A stretch of 45,507 bases of DNA from the NCBI RefSeq assembly GCF_012034935.1, contig NZ_JAATEN010000034.1:1-45507 (forward strand). The letters run 5' to 3'. The number at the start of each line of letters is the position of its first letter. The first letter of the stretch is position 1. This DNA is from Streptomyces zingiberis (GTDB taxonomy: Bacteria > Actinomycetota > Actinomycetes > Streptomycetales > Streptomycetaceae). A program made the position numbers and the translations under genes. Below the pieces are notes generated by a model. That model worked only from the letters and a program-made list of their open reading frames with translations. It searched no databases and was not told where the DNA came from. This document shows positions 33,919 through 43,481 of this stretch, in pieces.

Positions 33919-34665
33919 ATGACGCACGAGCTGACCGCCCACGGCCTGACGGTCGACGAGCTGGCGGCCCGCGCGGGGGTGACCGTCCGCACCATCCGCT
34001 TCTACTCGACCCGCGGCCTGCTGCCGCCCCCCGAGATCGGCCCCCGCCGGGTGGGGCGGTACGGCCAGGAGCACCTGTCCCGGCTCGCGCTCATCGAGGA
34101 GCTCCAGCAGCAGGGCATGACGCTCGCCGCGATCGAACGCTATCTGCGCCGGCTCCCCACCGACCTCAACGCCCAGGACCTCGCCATCCACCGGGCCCTG
34201 GTGGCCTCCTGGACACCGGACGCGGCGGAGGAGATCACCCGGGAGCAGCTGGAGAGGCGCGCCGGGCGGCCGCTGGAGGAAGGCGACATCGACCGCCTCG
34301 GCGCGATGGACGTCCTGGTACGGACGGACGAACCGGACGTGTACCAGGTCGATCCCGCGCTGGTGCACCTCGGTGTCCGGCTGCTGGACCTGCCGATCAC
34401 CCTGGAGACGATCCTCGCGGCCCGCTCCGTGGTCGTCGAGCACACCCGGGAGGCCGCCCGGGAGCTGAGCCGCCTCTTCCGCGAGGAGGTCTGGGAGCCG
34501 TACCGGCAACGGGAGACGGACCCGGAGCAGGTGGAGTCGGTGCGCTCGCTCTCCGCGCACATGCAGCCGATGGTGGTACAGGCCCTGGTGACCGCCTTCC
34601 GGCGGTCCATGCGGGAGGAGCTGCGCCCCGTGTTCCCCGGGGAACACGGCGACGGCGCACCCTGA
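33919..34665 (+). CDS. MerR-family transcriptional regulator
   Basis: A 248-residue regulator. The winged helix is at ~9-80 (LTVDELAARAGVTVRTIRFYSTRGLLPPPEIGPRRVGRYGQEHL). It is followed by LIEELQQQGMTLAAIERYL and a long C-terminal all-helical effector domain (~110-240) without the Cys pairs of metal-sensing members. ATG at 33919 has GAGTGAGG some 11 bases upstream. It may control itself and the divergent BCCT gene. Ligand unknown. Confidence 0.9.
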   Translation: MTHELTAHGLTVDELAARAGVTVRTIRFYSTRGLLPPPEIGPRRVGRYGQEHLSRLALIEELQQQGMTLAAIERYLRRLPTDLNAQDLAIHRALVASWTPDAAEEITREQLERRAGRPLEEGDIDRLGAMDVLVRTDEPDVYQVDPALVHLGVRLLDLPITLETILAARSVVVEHTREAARELSRLFREEVWEPYRQRETDPEQVESVRSLSAHMQPMVVQALVTAFRRSMREELRPVFPGEHGDGAP

Positions 34666-35242
34666 CCCGCCCGCACGGCGCACACGGCCGGCCCCCTTCG
34701 GGCAGGTCGTTCGGCTCCCGGCTCAACCGGCGGCCCGTACCCCGGACCGCCCGGCGGGCGCCCGCCGGGCACCGTCTCCCGCACGGCGGGCACCCCTGCC
34801 CCGCCACACGGGTGGGGACGCACCCCCGTAGCGGGAACCCACCCGCCCCATCCGCGCCGCATTCCCCGCCTGTCCCCCGAGCCCCTGGTCCGGGCGCGCG
34901 GAGCGGGAATGTTCATTTCCGTTCCGTCACGACCCGGGCACGCACGGACATCGAACGGCGCCGAGGGGGAAGACTTGCTGGGCGCGGTGCGGCCCCGGCG
35001 GGAAGGGGCCTCGGCCCGATCAGTCGCACGGAGTCCCGGGAAGGCCCGTACCGGAACGAACCGAAGTCCCGCCACCGGCCGTCGACCCGGCTCGGGGCGG
35101 TCACGATCGGGACGGGGTGTGACGTGCGGGGAGGACCAGCGGACCGGCTCCGGCTCCGGCGGCCGGACCGCGCGGGCGGGGTGCGGCTCCGGGAGGACCG
35201 CCGCCCACGCCGGACCACGGGGGATCTCAAGGGGGACGTGTC
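34666..35242. other. Intergenic region upstream of the two-gene ATPase/receptor system
   Basis: A 22-bp perfect palindrome (34749-34770) probably terminates the MerR transcript. Open frames here are Arg/Gly/Ser-rich and unsupported. The promoter of the ATPase gene is expected in the AT-richer stretch near 34900-34930. Confidence 0.5.
34749..34770 (+). terminator. 22-bp perfect palindrome after the MerR gene
   Basis: Two 10-base arms with a self-complementary CG centre lie 84 bases after the MerR stop. Terminator most likely; a protein-binding site is also possible. Confidence 0.45.
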
Positions 35243-37258
35243 ATGCCGGAACCACCGGGCGAGCTGCGCGGCCGTGTGCCGGTCCTGGAACTGGTCCGTG
35301 ACTGCCTGGCGCTGCCGCCGGGCGCGGACCGGCCACTGACGGTGCTGCTCGGGCCCACCGGCATCGGCGCCACCGATCTGCTCGCCCGGGCCAAGGAGAA
35401 GTTCGCCCCCGGCACGCCGTGCGCGTACCTCAACTTCGACGCCGCGAGCGGGCTGGACATGCGGACGGTGCTGGGCGGCCTGGCACGCGAGCTGGAACGC
35501 AAACTCACCGACTACAAGGAGCCGAGCTTCCCCCGCTTCATCGTCGGGCTGCTGGCCACCGGCACCCCCGTGGACGAACTGGTCCGCGCCCAGGCGCGGC
35601 GGCGGGTGCCCCGGCTGATCCGTGACGAGCTGCGGAACCGCGAGGGCCGCTACGGCAGCTTCCTCGGCCAGCTCGCGGAGGTCCTGGCGGAAGCGCTCGA
35701 CGCGCCACCGGGTGTCTCGGACGCGGCCGGCGCGGTGCTCTCCTCGGTCACCCCGCGCACGGGCCAGCTCCCCTGGCGCGCGCTGGGCCGCGGGATCGCC
35801 TGGTACGGCGGCGGGCGCATTCCGCCCTGCGCGGACCCGGCCGACGCGCTGGTGGAGCTCAACAGCTGGCAGCACGGCGGCGACGGCGGCCGGGAACAGG
35901 GTCCGCAGGACGTCGAGCGGGTGCTGCTCTCCGCGTTCCTCGCCGATCTGCGGGAGCACGCCAAGGGCTGGCTGAACCACCGCTCGTTCCTCGTACTGCT
36001 CGACAACTGCCACACGGACACCGGCCGCCGGTTCCTGAACCTGCTGCTGGAGGCGCGTCAGGAGGACAAGGCGGCGCGGCGCGGCTGCGACCCGCTGGTC
36101 ACCCTCGCCAGCATCCACCGGTGGCTGCCGGAGTGGGGCCCGTCCACCGGAGTCCAGTGGGGCCTGCGCCCGCACGACTCCGACCTGGCCTCGCTGGCCC
36201 ACTGGCGGGACGGGCGGCCCGGTGAGAGCAGTGCCGAGTTCTGGTGGTACCCGCTGACGCTGCGCCCGCTGCGCACGGCCGACACCCGGGTGTTCTGCGC
36301 CGAGGCGCCGCGCCGCCCGGACATCGTGCCGGGGGTGCAGCGGCTCACCGGCGGACTGCCCTGGGCCGTCCGGCACACCGTCAGCACCCTGCTGCGCGCC
36401 GCGCGTGAGGGGGAGGCCGCCGAGGACGATCCCTACCGCCGGCTCCGCCAGGTGCCCGGCCTGCCCCCGGCGCCGCCCGTGCCGGGCCCGGACCCGGCGG
36501 CCCCGACGCTGGCCGTGGCCTCCCTCGGCCATCTGCTGGAGGACCTGGCCGACGAGCCCGGGAGCGACCGGCGCGCCACCCTCGTCCGCTGGTCCGCCGC
36601 GCGGGATCTCTCCGTGTGCGCACGGGTGTTCGCGGGGCACCCCGGTGACCAGGGCGAACCGCTGTCCGCACGATTGCGGGAGCGGTGGCTGCTCTCCCTC
36701 TCCCAGGACGGGCGGCTGGTCCTCCACCCCTGGCTGCGCCGTCTGCTGCTGTGGGAACTGGCGGCCGACGAGCGGGCCTGGCGGGAGAGCCACGAGGCGC
36801 TGGCCGCCTACTACCGGGCGGAGAGCAGCCGTCCGCCGCAGGTGGCACCCGGGAAGGACATGGCGCTGGAGGAGGCCTACCACCGGCTGGCGCTCGGCGA
36901 GACGGAGCCGGTCGCCGCCCTGCTGACCCAGCGGTTCACCGAGGGCAGCGGCGAGGGCTTCATCCGCGACCTGGAGCTCGTCACCTCGGCGCCCAACCGG
37001 CTGGACAAGTCCCTCCCGCCCCTGCGGTTGCTGGACACGCTCACCTCCGTCGGAGGCGCCCCGGCGATGACACCGGAGGGGGTGATCCGGCGGCTGGTGG
37101 TGGCGCGCTGGATCTGGAACGACCCGCTGAGCGACCCGGGGCGCCGGCTCTCCACGGTCATCGCGGGCAACTTCGATCATCTGGCCGCGCTCCGCGGCTC
37201 GGGCATCGTCCCGCTGTACGACGAGGCCATCCGCTACCGGCAGTGGCGCGACGAGTGA
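35243..37258 (+). CDS. STAND-like ATPase-domain protein with degenerate Walker A (function unknown)
   Basis: A 671-residue cytoplasmic protein that I do not recognise by name. An N-terminal P-loop-like strand-loop (TVLLGPTGIGATDLL, G37-T44) has Ala where the Walker A lysine should be. A Walker-B-like FLVLLDN is near residue 253. Then come an NTPase lid region (LTGGLPWAVRHTVSTLL, ~375) and a helical C-terminus (~430-671) with winged-helix or TPR-like character (WLRRLLLWELAADERAWRESHEALAAYYRAE). This order resembles STAND/AP-type signalling NTPases. ATG at 35243 has AAGGGGGA 7 bases upstream. The downstream receptor gene shares a near-identical initiation region, suggesting the two work together. 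Confidence 0.8.
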   Translation: MPEPPGELRGRVPVLELVRDCLALPPGADRPLTVLLGPTGIGATDLLARAKEKFAPGTPCAYLNFDAASGLDMRTVLGGLARELERKLTDYKEPSFPRFIVGLLATGTPVDELVRAQARRRVPRLIRDELRNREGRYGSFLGQLAEVLAEALDAPPGVSDAAGAVLSSVTPRTGQLPWRALGRGIAWYGGGRIPPCADPADALVELNSWQHGGDGGREQGPQDVERVLLSAFLADLREHAKGWLNHRSFLVLLDNCHTDTGRRFLNLLLEARQEDKAARRGCDPLVTLASIHRWLPEWGPSTGVQWGLRPHDSDLASLAHWRDGRPGESSAEFWWYPLTLRPLRTADTRVFCAEAPRRPDIVPGVQRLTGGLPWAVRHTVSTLLRAAREGEAAEDDPYRRLRQVPGLPPAPPVPGPDPAAPTLAVASLGHLLEDLADEPGSDRRATLVRWSAARDLSVCARVFAGHPGDQGEPLSARLRERWLLSLSQDGRLVLHPWLRRLLLWELAADERAWRESHEALAAYYRAESSRPPQVAPGKDMALEEAYHRLALGETEPVAALLTQRFTEGSGEGFIRDLELVTSAPNRLDKSLPPLRLLDTLTSVGGAPAMTPEGVIRRLVVARWIWNDPLSDPGRRLSTVIAGNFDHLAALRGSGIVPLYDEAIRYRQWRDE

Positions 37259-37653
37259 CGGGGCCGGAGGGAGCGGCCGGGGAGGCGAGGGAGAGAGACG
37301 AGGAGGGAGCCGCGGTGGGGAGCTCACCGCACCGTGCGCGAGGTACCTGACCACCGGAGAGGCCGCACGCCGGACGCCGCGGCGGGACCAGGGGACGGGA
37401 CGACGGGGACGGGACGAGGCGGCCCAGGCCCGGCCCGGGAGGGTTCCCCGTCGGCCGCCGGCCGGCCGTACCGCGCGACCCCGACGGCACGACCGGCCCC
37501 GACGGCACACGCGCGGACCGCGCACGGAGGAACCGCGCCGCCGGCCCGACCACACCGGCGTATCGGAGAACCACACGGAGAACCGCACGCGGAACCACAC
37601 GGAAAGCCACACGGAGAGCCACAAGAAGCAGTGGGGAGATGGGGGACGTGTCC
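37259..37653. other. Gap between ATPase and receptor genes, with a 12-bp repeat array
   Basis: No gene supported. A five-unit 12-bp array (37571-37630) lies immediately before the receptor start region. No terminator hairpin seen, so the two genes may be co-transcribed. Confidence 0.5.
37571..37630. repeat. 12-bp tandem repeat, 5 copies
   Basis: Units start at 37571, 37583, 37595, 37607 and 37619, with the consensus CCACACGGAGAA. The array ends 23 bases before the receptor ATG, so it lies in its 5' leader. Confidence 0.88.
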
Positions 37654-39186
37654 ATGGGGAGTTGGCGGCCGACCCGCCCGGTGGTGCGCTGGGCGGTCTG
37701 CGTGGTGGTGGCGGCACTGGTGCTCGGTACCGGTGTCCCGGCCCTGTACGACTGGTGGCAGCAGCGGGAGGCCCGCTGCGCGGAGGGGGTGACACGGCTC
37801 GGCCCGCTGGACGAGTGTGTCGGTGTGAGCGACGGAGTCGGCGAACCCGATTTCGCCTTCGATCAGCATCTGGCCGACATCCAGCGGCGTATCGGCAAGG
37901 AGAACCGGCGGGTCGTCGACGACGCCGAAGGGGGAAACGGAGGCGAGAGCGAGAGCGCCGGGACGGGCGGCGCCGGCAGGAGCTACGTCACCATCGCCTA
38001 CATGACGTCGCTGACCGTCCAGAGCGACGACAGCAACTCCGAGGGCGCGGTGCGCCGTCAGCTCCAGGGCGCGTATCTCGCCCAGTACCGGGCCAATCGG
38101 GGTGACCAGCCGGGCTCGCAGAAGATCCGGCTGCTGGTCGCCAACACGGGCAGCGGCGCCGCGCACTGGGAGCACACGGTGGACCAGCTCATCGAGATGA
38201 GCACGGCCGGCAAGCGGCAGGACCGGGTGCTGGCGGTCGCCGGCCTCGGCCCGAGCACCGACCGCAACCGTGCAGCGATGCGGAAACTCTCCGAGCACGG
38301 CATCGCCATGGTGGCGAGCACCATGACCGCCACCAACCTCACCGGCATCCCCGGCCTGGTCAGGGTGGCTCCGACCAACCGGGACGAGGCCCGCGCGGCC
38401 TCCGCCTTCCTCAAGCGGCACGACTTCAGGAGCGCCGTGATCGTCCAGGACGAGGCGGAGGCGAATCTCTACGCGCAGACGCTCGCCGAGGAGTTCCGCA
38501 AGGTCTACCCGGACAAGAAGCACCATCTGCCGGAGGAGAACGCCGGGTACGACGCCTCCCGGCCGGACAGCTGGGAGGGGGAGCTGTACTGGATCACCCG
38601 GACCCTCTGCGACGAGAAACCGGACGTGGTGTATTTCGCGGGCCGCGGCAAACACCTGATGACCTTCATCAACTCACTCGCCAACCGCACCTGCCAGTGG
38701 CGCGACTTCACGGTGATGACCGGTGACGACACCACCAACCTGACGCCCTCCCAGCTCCGTGCCGCCGCCGCGAAGGGCATCGACGTCTACTACACCGGGC
38801 TGGCTCATCCGGACATGTGGCGGGACCATCCGGACGCGGTGTCGGCGCCGTCCGCGGAGTACTTCCAGGAGGGCGGCTGGATGAGCAAGACCTTCCCCTC
38901 CGACCCGCGGGACGACGCGCAGGCCCTGATGGCCCATGACGCCACCCTCACCTGCGTGCGCGCGGTCCGGATGGCCGCGCACGAGGGCAGCACCCTGACC
39001 GGTGCGGCGACGGCCCGCATGTTCCGGCAGATGCGGGGCCGGAACCAGCAGGTGGAGGGGGCCAGCGGCTTTCTCGCCTTCCGCAACAACGGCGATCCGC
39101 TGAACAAGGCCGTCCCCATCCTGAAGCTGGAACGGGACGGGCACTTCACCCTGGACGACGTCGTCCTCGGCGACCACGCGCGCTGA
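37654..39186 (+). CDS. Membrane-anchored periplasmic-binding-protein-like receptor
   Basis: A 510-residue protein. A single N-terminal helix (~10-33, VVRWAVCVVVAALVLGTGVPALY) is followed by an extracytoplasmic region with a disordered Gly/Ser/Glu linker (~90-110) and a type-I periplasmic-binding fold of the branched-chain amino acid receptor class (VTIAYMTSLT ~114; AGLGPSTDRNRAAMRKLSEHGIAMVAS ~196; SAVIVQDEAEANLYAQTLAEEF ~260). No lipobox, so it is anchored by the helix and not as a lipoprotein. No ABC permease genes are adjacent, which argues for sensing rather than uptake. ATG 37654 chosen because GGGGGACGTGTC precedes it exactly as upstream of 35243; ATG 37639 is the longer alternative. 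Confidence 0.85.
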   Translation: MGSWRPTRPVVRWAVCVVVAALVLGTGVPALYDWWQQREARCAEGVTRLGPLDECVGVSDGVGEPDFAFDQHLADIQRRIGKENRRVVDDAEGGNGGESESAGTGGAGRSYVTIAYMTSLTVQSDDSNSEGAVRRQLQGAYLAQYRANRGDQPGSQKIRLLVANTGSGAAHWEHTVDQLIEMSTAGKRQDRVLAVAGLGPSTDRNRAAMRKLSEHGIAMVASTMTATNLTGIPGLVRVAPTNRDEARAASAFLKRHDFRSAVIVQDEAEANLYAQTLAEEFRKVYPDKKHHLPEENAGYDASRPDSWEGELYWITRTLCDEKPDVVYFAGRGKHLMTFINSLANRTCQWRDFTVMTGDDTTNLTPSQLRAAAAKGIDVYYTGLAHPDMWRDHPDAVSAPSAEYFQEGGWMSKTFPSDPRDDAQALMAHDATLTCVRAVRMAAHEGSTLTGAATARMFRQMRGRNQQVEGASGFLAFRNNGDPLNKAVPILKLERDGHFTLDDVVLGDHAR

Positions 39187-39198
39187 GCACCGCCGCGC

Positions 39199-39249
39199 CC
39201 GCACCGCCGGCCGGGGCCGGGCCGGCCGCCCGGGCGCGGGCCGGTGCGG
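39199..39249. terminator. Hairpin between receptor and fadB-like genes
   Basis: An 8-bp stem (39199-39206 with 39242-39249) encloses a shorter GC-only stem, and the outer flanks pair imperfectly further. It lies between convergent stops at 39186 and 39418. Confidence 0.5.
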
Positions 39250-39417
39250 ACGGGCGCGGTGGACGCCCGCGCGCCGGGGCACCCCGGCCCGGCCCCGGTG
39301 GAAGCCCACCACCGGACGCCGGGGAACAGGCCGCGCGACGGGGGAAGTCGTCACCGAGCGCGGGGTCCCCAGGGTGGCCGTGGGACCGAGACCGGGAAGC
39401 CGGAGCCGGGCCGGTCC

Positions 39418-41718
39418 TCAGTCCCCGGGGCCGTGCTCCGCCCGGTAGTCCGCCCGGCCGCGCTCCGCCCGGTCCCCGGGGCCGTCGGTGAACGTCTCGC
39501 CCCTCTCCGCCTTCTCCCGCAGCAGTTCCGGCGGCGCGAACCGGTCACCGTACCGCTCCTGGAGCTCCTCCGCGCGGGCCAGGAACCCGCGCGGCCCGCC
39601 GGGGTAGCCGTTGACGTACTGGAGCACGCCGCCGGTCCAGGCGGGGAAGCCGATGCCCAGGAGGGAGCCGATGTTGGCGTCGGCCACGGAGGTGAGCACG
39701 CCCTCCTGGAGGCAGCGGACCGCGTCCAGGGCTTCGGAGAAGAGCATCCGCTCCTTCATGTCCTCGAACGGGATCGCTGCGCCCGGCTTGCCGAAGTGCT
39801 CACGGAGCCCCGGCCAGAGCCCGGCCCGCCGGCCGCCCCGGTGGCCTCCGCGGCCGTCCCCGGCGCCCCGGGCTCGCCCTTCCCCCCCGTCCTCCGGGGC
39901 CTCGTAGTCGTAGAAACCGGCGCCGCCGTTCCGGCCGGTGCGGCCGAACTCGTCCACCATGCGGTCGATGACCGTCTCCGCCGGGTGTTCCAGCCAGACA
40001 CCGCCGGCCGCCTCCACGGCCCGCCGGGCCTCCTTGCGAATGCGCCGGGGCAGGGTGAGGGTCAGCTCGTCCACCAGGGAGAGCACCTTGGCGGGGTAAC
40101 CGGCCTGCGCCGCGGCCTGTTCGACGGAGGCCGGGTCGAGGCCCTCACCGACCATGGCGACCCCCTCGTCGAGGAACTGCCCGATCACCCGGGAGGTGAA
40201 GAAGCCCCGCCCGTCGTTGACGACGATCGGGGTCTTGCGGATCTGCCGCACCAGGTCGAAGGTGCGCGCCAGCGCCTCGTCACCGGTCCGGGCGCCCTTG
40301 ACGACCTCGACCAGGGGCATCTTGTCGACGGGCGAGAAGAAGTGCAGCCCGACGAAGTCGGCCGGGCGCTCCACCCCCTCGGCCAGCAGCGAGATGGGGA
40401 GGGTGGAGGTGTTGGAGCAGAGCAGCGCGTCCGGCGCCACGACATCCTCGATCTCCCGGAACACCCGGTGCTTGAGATCCGGGTCCTCGAACACGGCCTC
40501 GATCACGGCGTCGCAGCCGGCGAGGTCGGCGGGGTCCGCGGTGGGCGTGATCCGGGCCAGCAGCGCGTCCCGTTCGGCCTCGGTCGTCCGGCCACGGGCG
40601 ACGGCCTTCTCCAGCAGCGCCGCGCAGTGCGCCTTCCCGCGCTCCGCCGCCTCCCGCGAGACGTCCTTGAGGACGACCTCGATCCCGGCGCGGGCACAGG
40701 AGTGGGCGATGCCGGCGCCCATCATCCCGGCACCGAGCACCGCGGTCCTGCGCACGGTACGGGGCCCCGGGCCATCGGGGCGGCTGCGCCCCGCGTTGAC
40801 GGCCCGCAGGTCGAAGAAGAACGCCTGGATCATGTTCTTCGCGGTCGGCCCGGTGACCAACTCGGTGAAATAGCGGGCCTCGATCGTCTGGGCCGTCGCG
40901 AAGTCCACCTGCGCGCCCTCGACGGCGGCGGCCAGGATGTTGCGCGGCGCCGGACAGGGCGCGCCGCCGAGCTGCTTGCGCAGGCTCGCGGGGAATGCCG
41001 GGAGGTTGGCGGCGAAGGCCGGGGTGGACGGGGTGCCACCGGGAACGCGGTACCCCTTCTCGTCCCACGGCTGACGGGACTCCGGGTGGGCGTCGATGAA
41101 GGCGCGGGCGCGCGCCGACAGGTCCTCCGCGCCGGCGGCGAGCTCGTGGACGAGGCCCGCCTCCAGGGCGCGGTGCGGGGTGTGCCGACGGCCCTCCAGC
41201 AACACGGTGAGCAACGCGTCGGTGATGCCGAGCAGCCGCACGGCGCGGACCACGCCCCCGCCGCCGGGGAGCAGGCCGAGGGTCACCTCGGGCAGCCCGA
41301 ACCGGATGTCGGGGTCGTCCAGCGCGACGCGGTGGTGACAGGCGAGGGCGATCTCCAGACCACCGCCGAGCGCGGTGCCGCCCAGCGCCGCGACGACCGG
41401 TACGCCGAGCGTCTCGATCCGGCGCAGATCACGCTTGACGGCCATGCTCGAGTCGAAGACGCGCCGGGCGTCCCCGGGATGGGCCGAGAGGAGGTCGTGG
41501 AGGTCCGCACCGGCGAAGAAGGTCTTCTTGGCGGAGGTGATGATCACGCCGCGGACGCCGTCCCGCTCGGCCTCCAGCCGGTCGGCGACAGCCGTGAGGG
41601 AGGCGCGGAAGGCGGCGTTCATCGTGTTGGCGGAGTGCGCCGGGTCGTCCAGGACGAGGGTGACGACGCCGGTGCCGTCCTGCTCCCAGCGGATGGTGGT
41701 GGGTGTGGGCTCGTTCAT
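39418..41718 (-). CDS. FadB/FadJ-like enoyl-CoA hydratase / 3-hydroxyacyl-CoA dehydrogenase
   Basis: A 766-residue bifunctional beta-oxidation enzyme. The crotonase half (1-~200) has KTFFAGADLHDL (oxyanion hole), GGTALGGGLEIALACHHRVA and the catalytic-Glu region FGLPEVTLGLLPGGGG. The dehydrogenase half has the NAD site AVLGAGMMGAGIAHSCARAG (~345-365), SNTSTLPIS and the catalytic His in GLHFFSPVDKMPLVEV (~480-495), then the two helical C-terminal domains (GFFTSRV; ADANIGSLLGIGFPAWTGGVLQYV). A Gly/Arg-rich loop near 650 is unusual. ATG at 41718; the thiolase gene ends 67 bases upstream, so the two are likely one operon. Confidence 0.95.
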   Translation of the reverse strand: MNEPTPTTIRWEQDGTGVVTLVLDDPAHSANTMNAAFRASLTAVADRLEAERDGVRGVIITSAKKTFFAGADLHDLLSAHPGDARRVFDSSMAVKRDLRRIETLGVPVVAALGGTALGGGLEIALACHHRVALDDPDIRFGLPEVTLGLLPGGGGVVRAVRLLGITDALLTVLLEGRRHTPHRALEAGLVHELAAGAEDLSARARAFIDAHPESRQPWDEKGYRVPGGTPSTPAFAANLPAFPASLRKQLGGAPCPAPRNILAAAVEGAQVDFATAQTIEARYFTELVTGPTAKNMIQAFFFDLRAVNAGRSRPDGPGPRTVRRTAVLGAGMMGAGIAHSCARAGIEVVLKDVSREAAERGKAHCAALLEKAVARGRTTEAERDALLARITPTADPADLAGCDAVIEAVFEDPDLKHRVFREIEDVVAPDALLCSNTSTLPISLLAEGVERPADFVGLHFFSPVDKMPLVEVVKGARTGDEALARTFDLVRQIRKTPIVVNDGRGFFTSRVIGQFLDEGVAMVGEGLDPASVEQAAAQAGYPAKVLSLVDELTLTLPRRIRKEARRAVEAAGGVWLEHPAETVIDRMVDEFGRTGRNGGAGFYDYEAPEDGGEGRARGAGDGRGGHRGGRRAGLWPGLREHFGKPGAAIPFEDMKERMLFSEALDAVRCLQEGVLTSVADANIGSLLGIGFPAWTGGVLQYVNGYPGGPRGFLARAEELQERYGDRFAPPELLREKAERGETFTDGPGDRAERGRADYRAEHGPGD

Positions 41719-41785
41719 GGTGTGGGACGTCTCCGTGGAAGGGTGCGGGGGCCGGGTCCGGGGTGGCGTGGGGGTCGGCGGCCGC

Positions 41786-43000
41786 TCAGAGGCGTTCGAC
41801 GACGGTCGCGATGCCCATGCCGCCGCCCACGCAGAGCGTGGCGAGCCCGTAGCGCAGCCCGCGGAGTTCCAGTTCGTCGACGAGCGTGGAGAGGATCATC
41901 GCGCCGGTGGCGCCCAGCGGATGCCCCATGGCGATCGCTCCCCCGTTGACGTTGACCTTCTCGATGTCGAGGTCCATATCGCGGATGAAGCGGAGGACGA
42001 CGGCGGCGAACGCCTCGTTGATCTCGACGAGGTCGATGTCACCGATGGTCAGCCCGGCCTTGGCCAGTGCCTTGCGGGTGGCGGGCGCCGGGCCGGTCAG
42101 CATGATCGTCGGGTCGGCGCCGGAGACGGCGGCGGAGACGATCCGGGCGCGCGGGACGAGGCCGTTACGCCGCCCCGCCTCCTCGCTGCCGACGGCCACC
42201 AGAGCGGAGCCGTCCACCATTCCGGAGGAGTTGCCCGCGTGGTGCACATGGTCGATCCTCTCGACCCAGTGGTACTTCTGGAGCGCGACGGCGTCGAAAC
42301 CGCCGGCCTCGCCGATGCCCGCGAAGGACGGTCCGAGCGCGGCGAGTGACTCGGCGGTGGTGCCGGGGCGGATGTGCTCGTCGTGGTCGAGGACGGTGAG
42401 GCCGTTACGGTCCCTCACCGGGACCACGGAGCGGTCGAAGCGGCCGTCCTTCCAGGCGGCGGCGGCGCGCTCCTGGGACAGGGCGGCATAGGAGTCGACA
42501 TCGTGGCGGCTGAACCCCTCCACGGTGGCGATGAGGTCGGCGCCGATGCCCTGGGGCACGAAGCCGGTCTCGTAGGCGGTCATCGGGTCCATCGCCCAGG
42601 CACCGCCGTCGGACCCCATCCGCACCCGCGACATCGATTCCACACCACCGGCCAGGACCAGGTCCTCCCAGCCCGAACGGATCTTGGCCGCGGCGAGGTT
42701 GACGGCCTCCAGCCCGGAGGCGCAGAAGCGGTTCTCCTGGACTCCGGCCACGGTGTCCGGCAGCCCGGCGGCGATGGCGGCGATCTTCGCGATGTCGGAA
42801 CCCTGGTCGCCGATCGGGCTCACCACGCCGAGCACGATGTCGTCGACCGCGGCCGGATCCAGCTCGGGACAGCGGCGGCGCAACTCGTGGATGAGTCCCA
42901 CGACCAGGTCGATGGGTTTGGTGCCGTGCAGGGCACCACCGGCTTTGCCGCGGCCCCGCGGGGTGCGGATCGCCTCGTAGACGTACGCTTCGGTGCTCAC
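41786..43000 (-). CDS. fadA: Acetyl-CoA acyltransferase (thiolase)
   Basis: A 404-residue degradative thiolase cleaving 3-ketoacyl-CoA with CoA. The nucleophile is C93 (ENRFCASGLEAVN), the second Cys ~390 (LCVGGGMG), with NEAFA and GGAIAMGHPLGATGA between. GTG start at 43000 has GGAAGG ~9 bases upstream; the longer frame is non-coding. Pairs with the FadB-like enzyme downstream to form a beta-oxidation complex. Confidence 0.94.
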   Translation of the reverse strand: MSTEAYVYEAIRTPRGRGKAGGALHGTKPIDLVVGLIHELRRRCPELDPAAVDDIVLGVVSPIGDQGSDIAKIAAIAAGLPDTVAGVQENRFCASGLEAVNLAAAKIRSGWEDLVLAGGVESMSRVRMGSDGGAWAMDPMTAYETGFVPQGIGADLIATVEGFSRHDVDSYAALSQERAAAAWKDGRFDRSVVPVRDRNGLTVLDHDEHIRPGTTAESLAALGPSFAGIGEAGGFDAVALQKYHWVERIDHVHHAGNSSGMVDGSALVAVGSEEAGRRNGLVPRARIVSAAVSGADPTIMLTGPAPATRKALAKAGLTIGDIDLVEINEAFAAVVLRFIRDMDLDIEKVNVNGGAIAMGHPLGATGAMILSTLVDELELRGLRYGLATLCVGGGMGIATVVERL

Positions 43001-43481
43001 GATCGGCGGCCTTCCGTTCTTCCGTGCGGTCCGGGCGCGGTTTGCTGTGCGGTCTGCTGTGCCGTCTGCTGTCCAGTCTCCCCGCGGAGGGGAGGTGCCG
43101 GTGGAGGGCCGGGCCCTCGCGGGTGTGCCGCGCCACACGGGGCCCTCCCGTCCTGAAGGCCCGGTGTCAGCGATGGGACGCCGATCCGCCCGGCAGGGCC
43201 CCAGCCGGCGCCCTGGCCCTGCCGGCGTGCTGATTCCCCCGGTGTATCCGGCCCGTCCCTTTCCGCGTCCCACCCTGCTGATGCGCGGTTCCCGGGCGCG
43301 CCGCCGCTGAGACGGCACGTCGTGAGGGTGCGCATGCCGTGCCGGCCGCCGGACACGGCCCGCGCACCGACCGGCCGTCCGGCCTGCTCCCCCATGCTCC
43401 TCTGGATACCGTCGTTCTCGGTTACACCGCCCCGCGTCCGGCGGGCGCCCTCCGGCTGCGAGCCGCCGCGCGCCACGGTGT
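43001..43481. other. Intergenic region with a 12-bp repeat upstream of fadA
   Basis: 480 bases between the racemase stop and the thiolase start, both minus strand. It holds the repeat at 43037-43072, just above the thiolase ribosome binding site, and no supported gene. A thiolase promoter probably lies between 43080 and 43300. Confidence 0.5.
43037..43072. repeat. 12-bp tandem repeat, 3 copies
   Basis: Units GCGGTTTGCTGT, GCGGTCTGCTGT and GCCGTCTGCTGT are contiguous. The array starts 37 bases upstream of the thiolase GTG, so it is in the leader or promoter. Confidence 0.9.

Noticed and set aside
34909..35301. 130-codon plus-strand frame before the ATPase gene
   Set aside because: Ser/Arg/Gly-rich, overlaps the ATPase start in another frame and has no ribosome binding site; the ATPase has a clear one.
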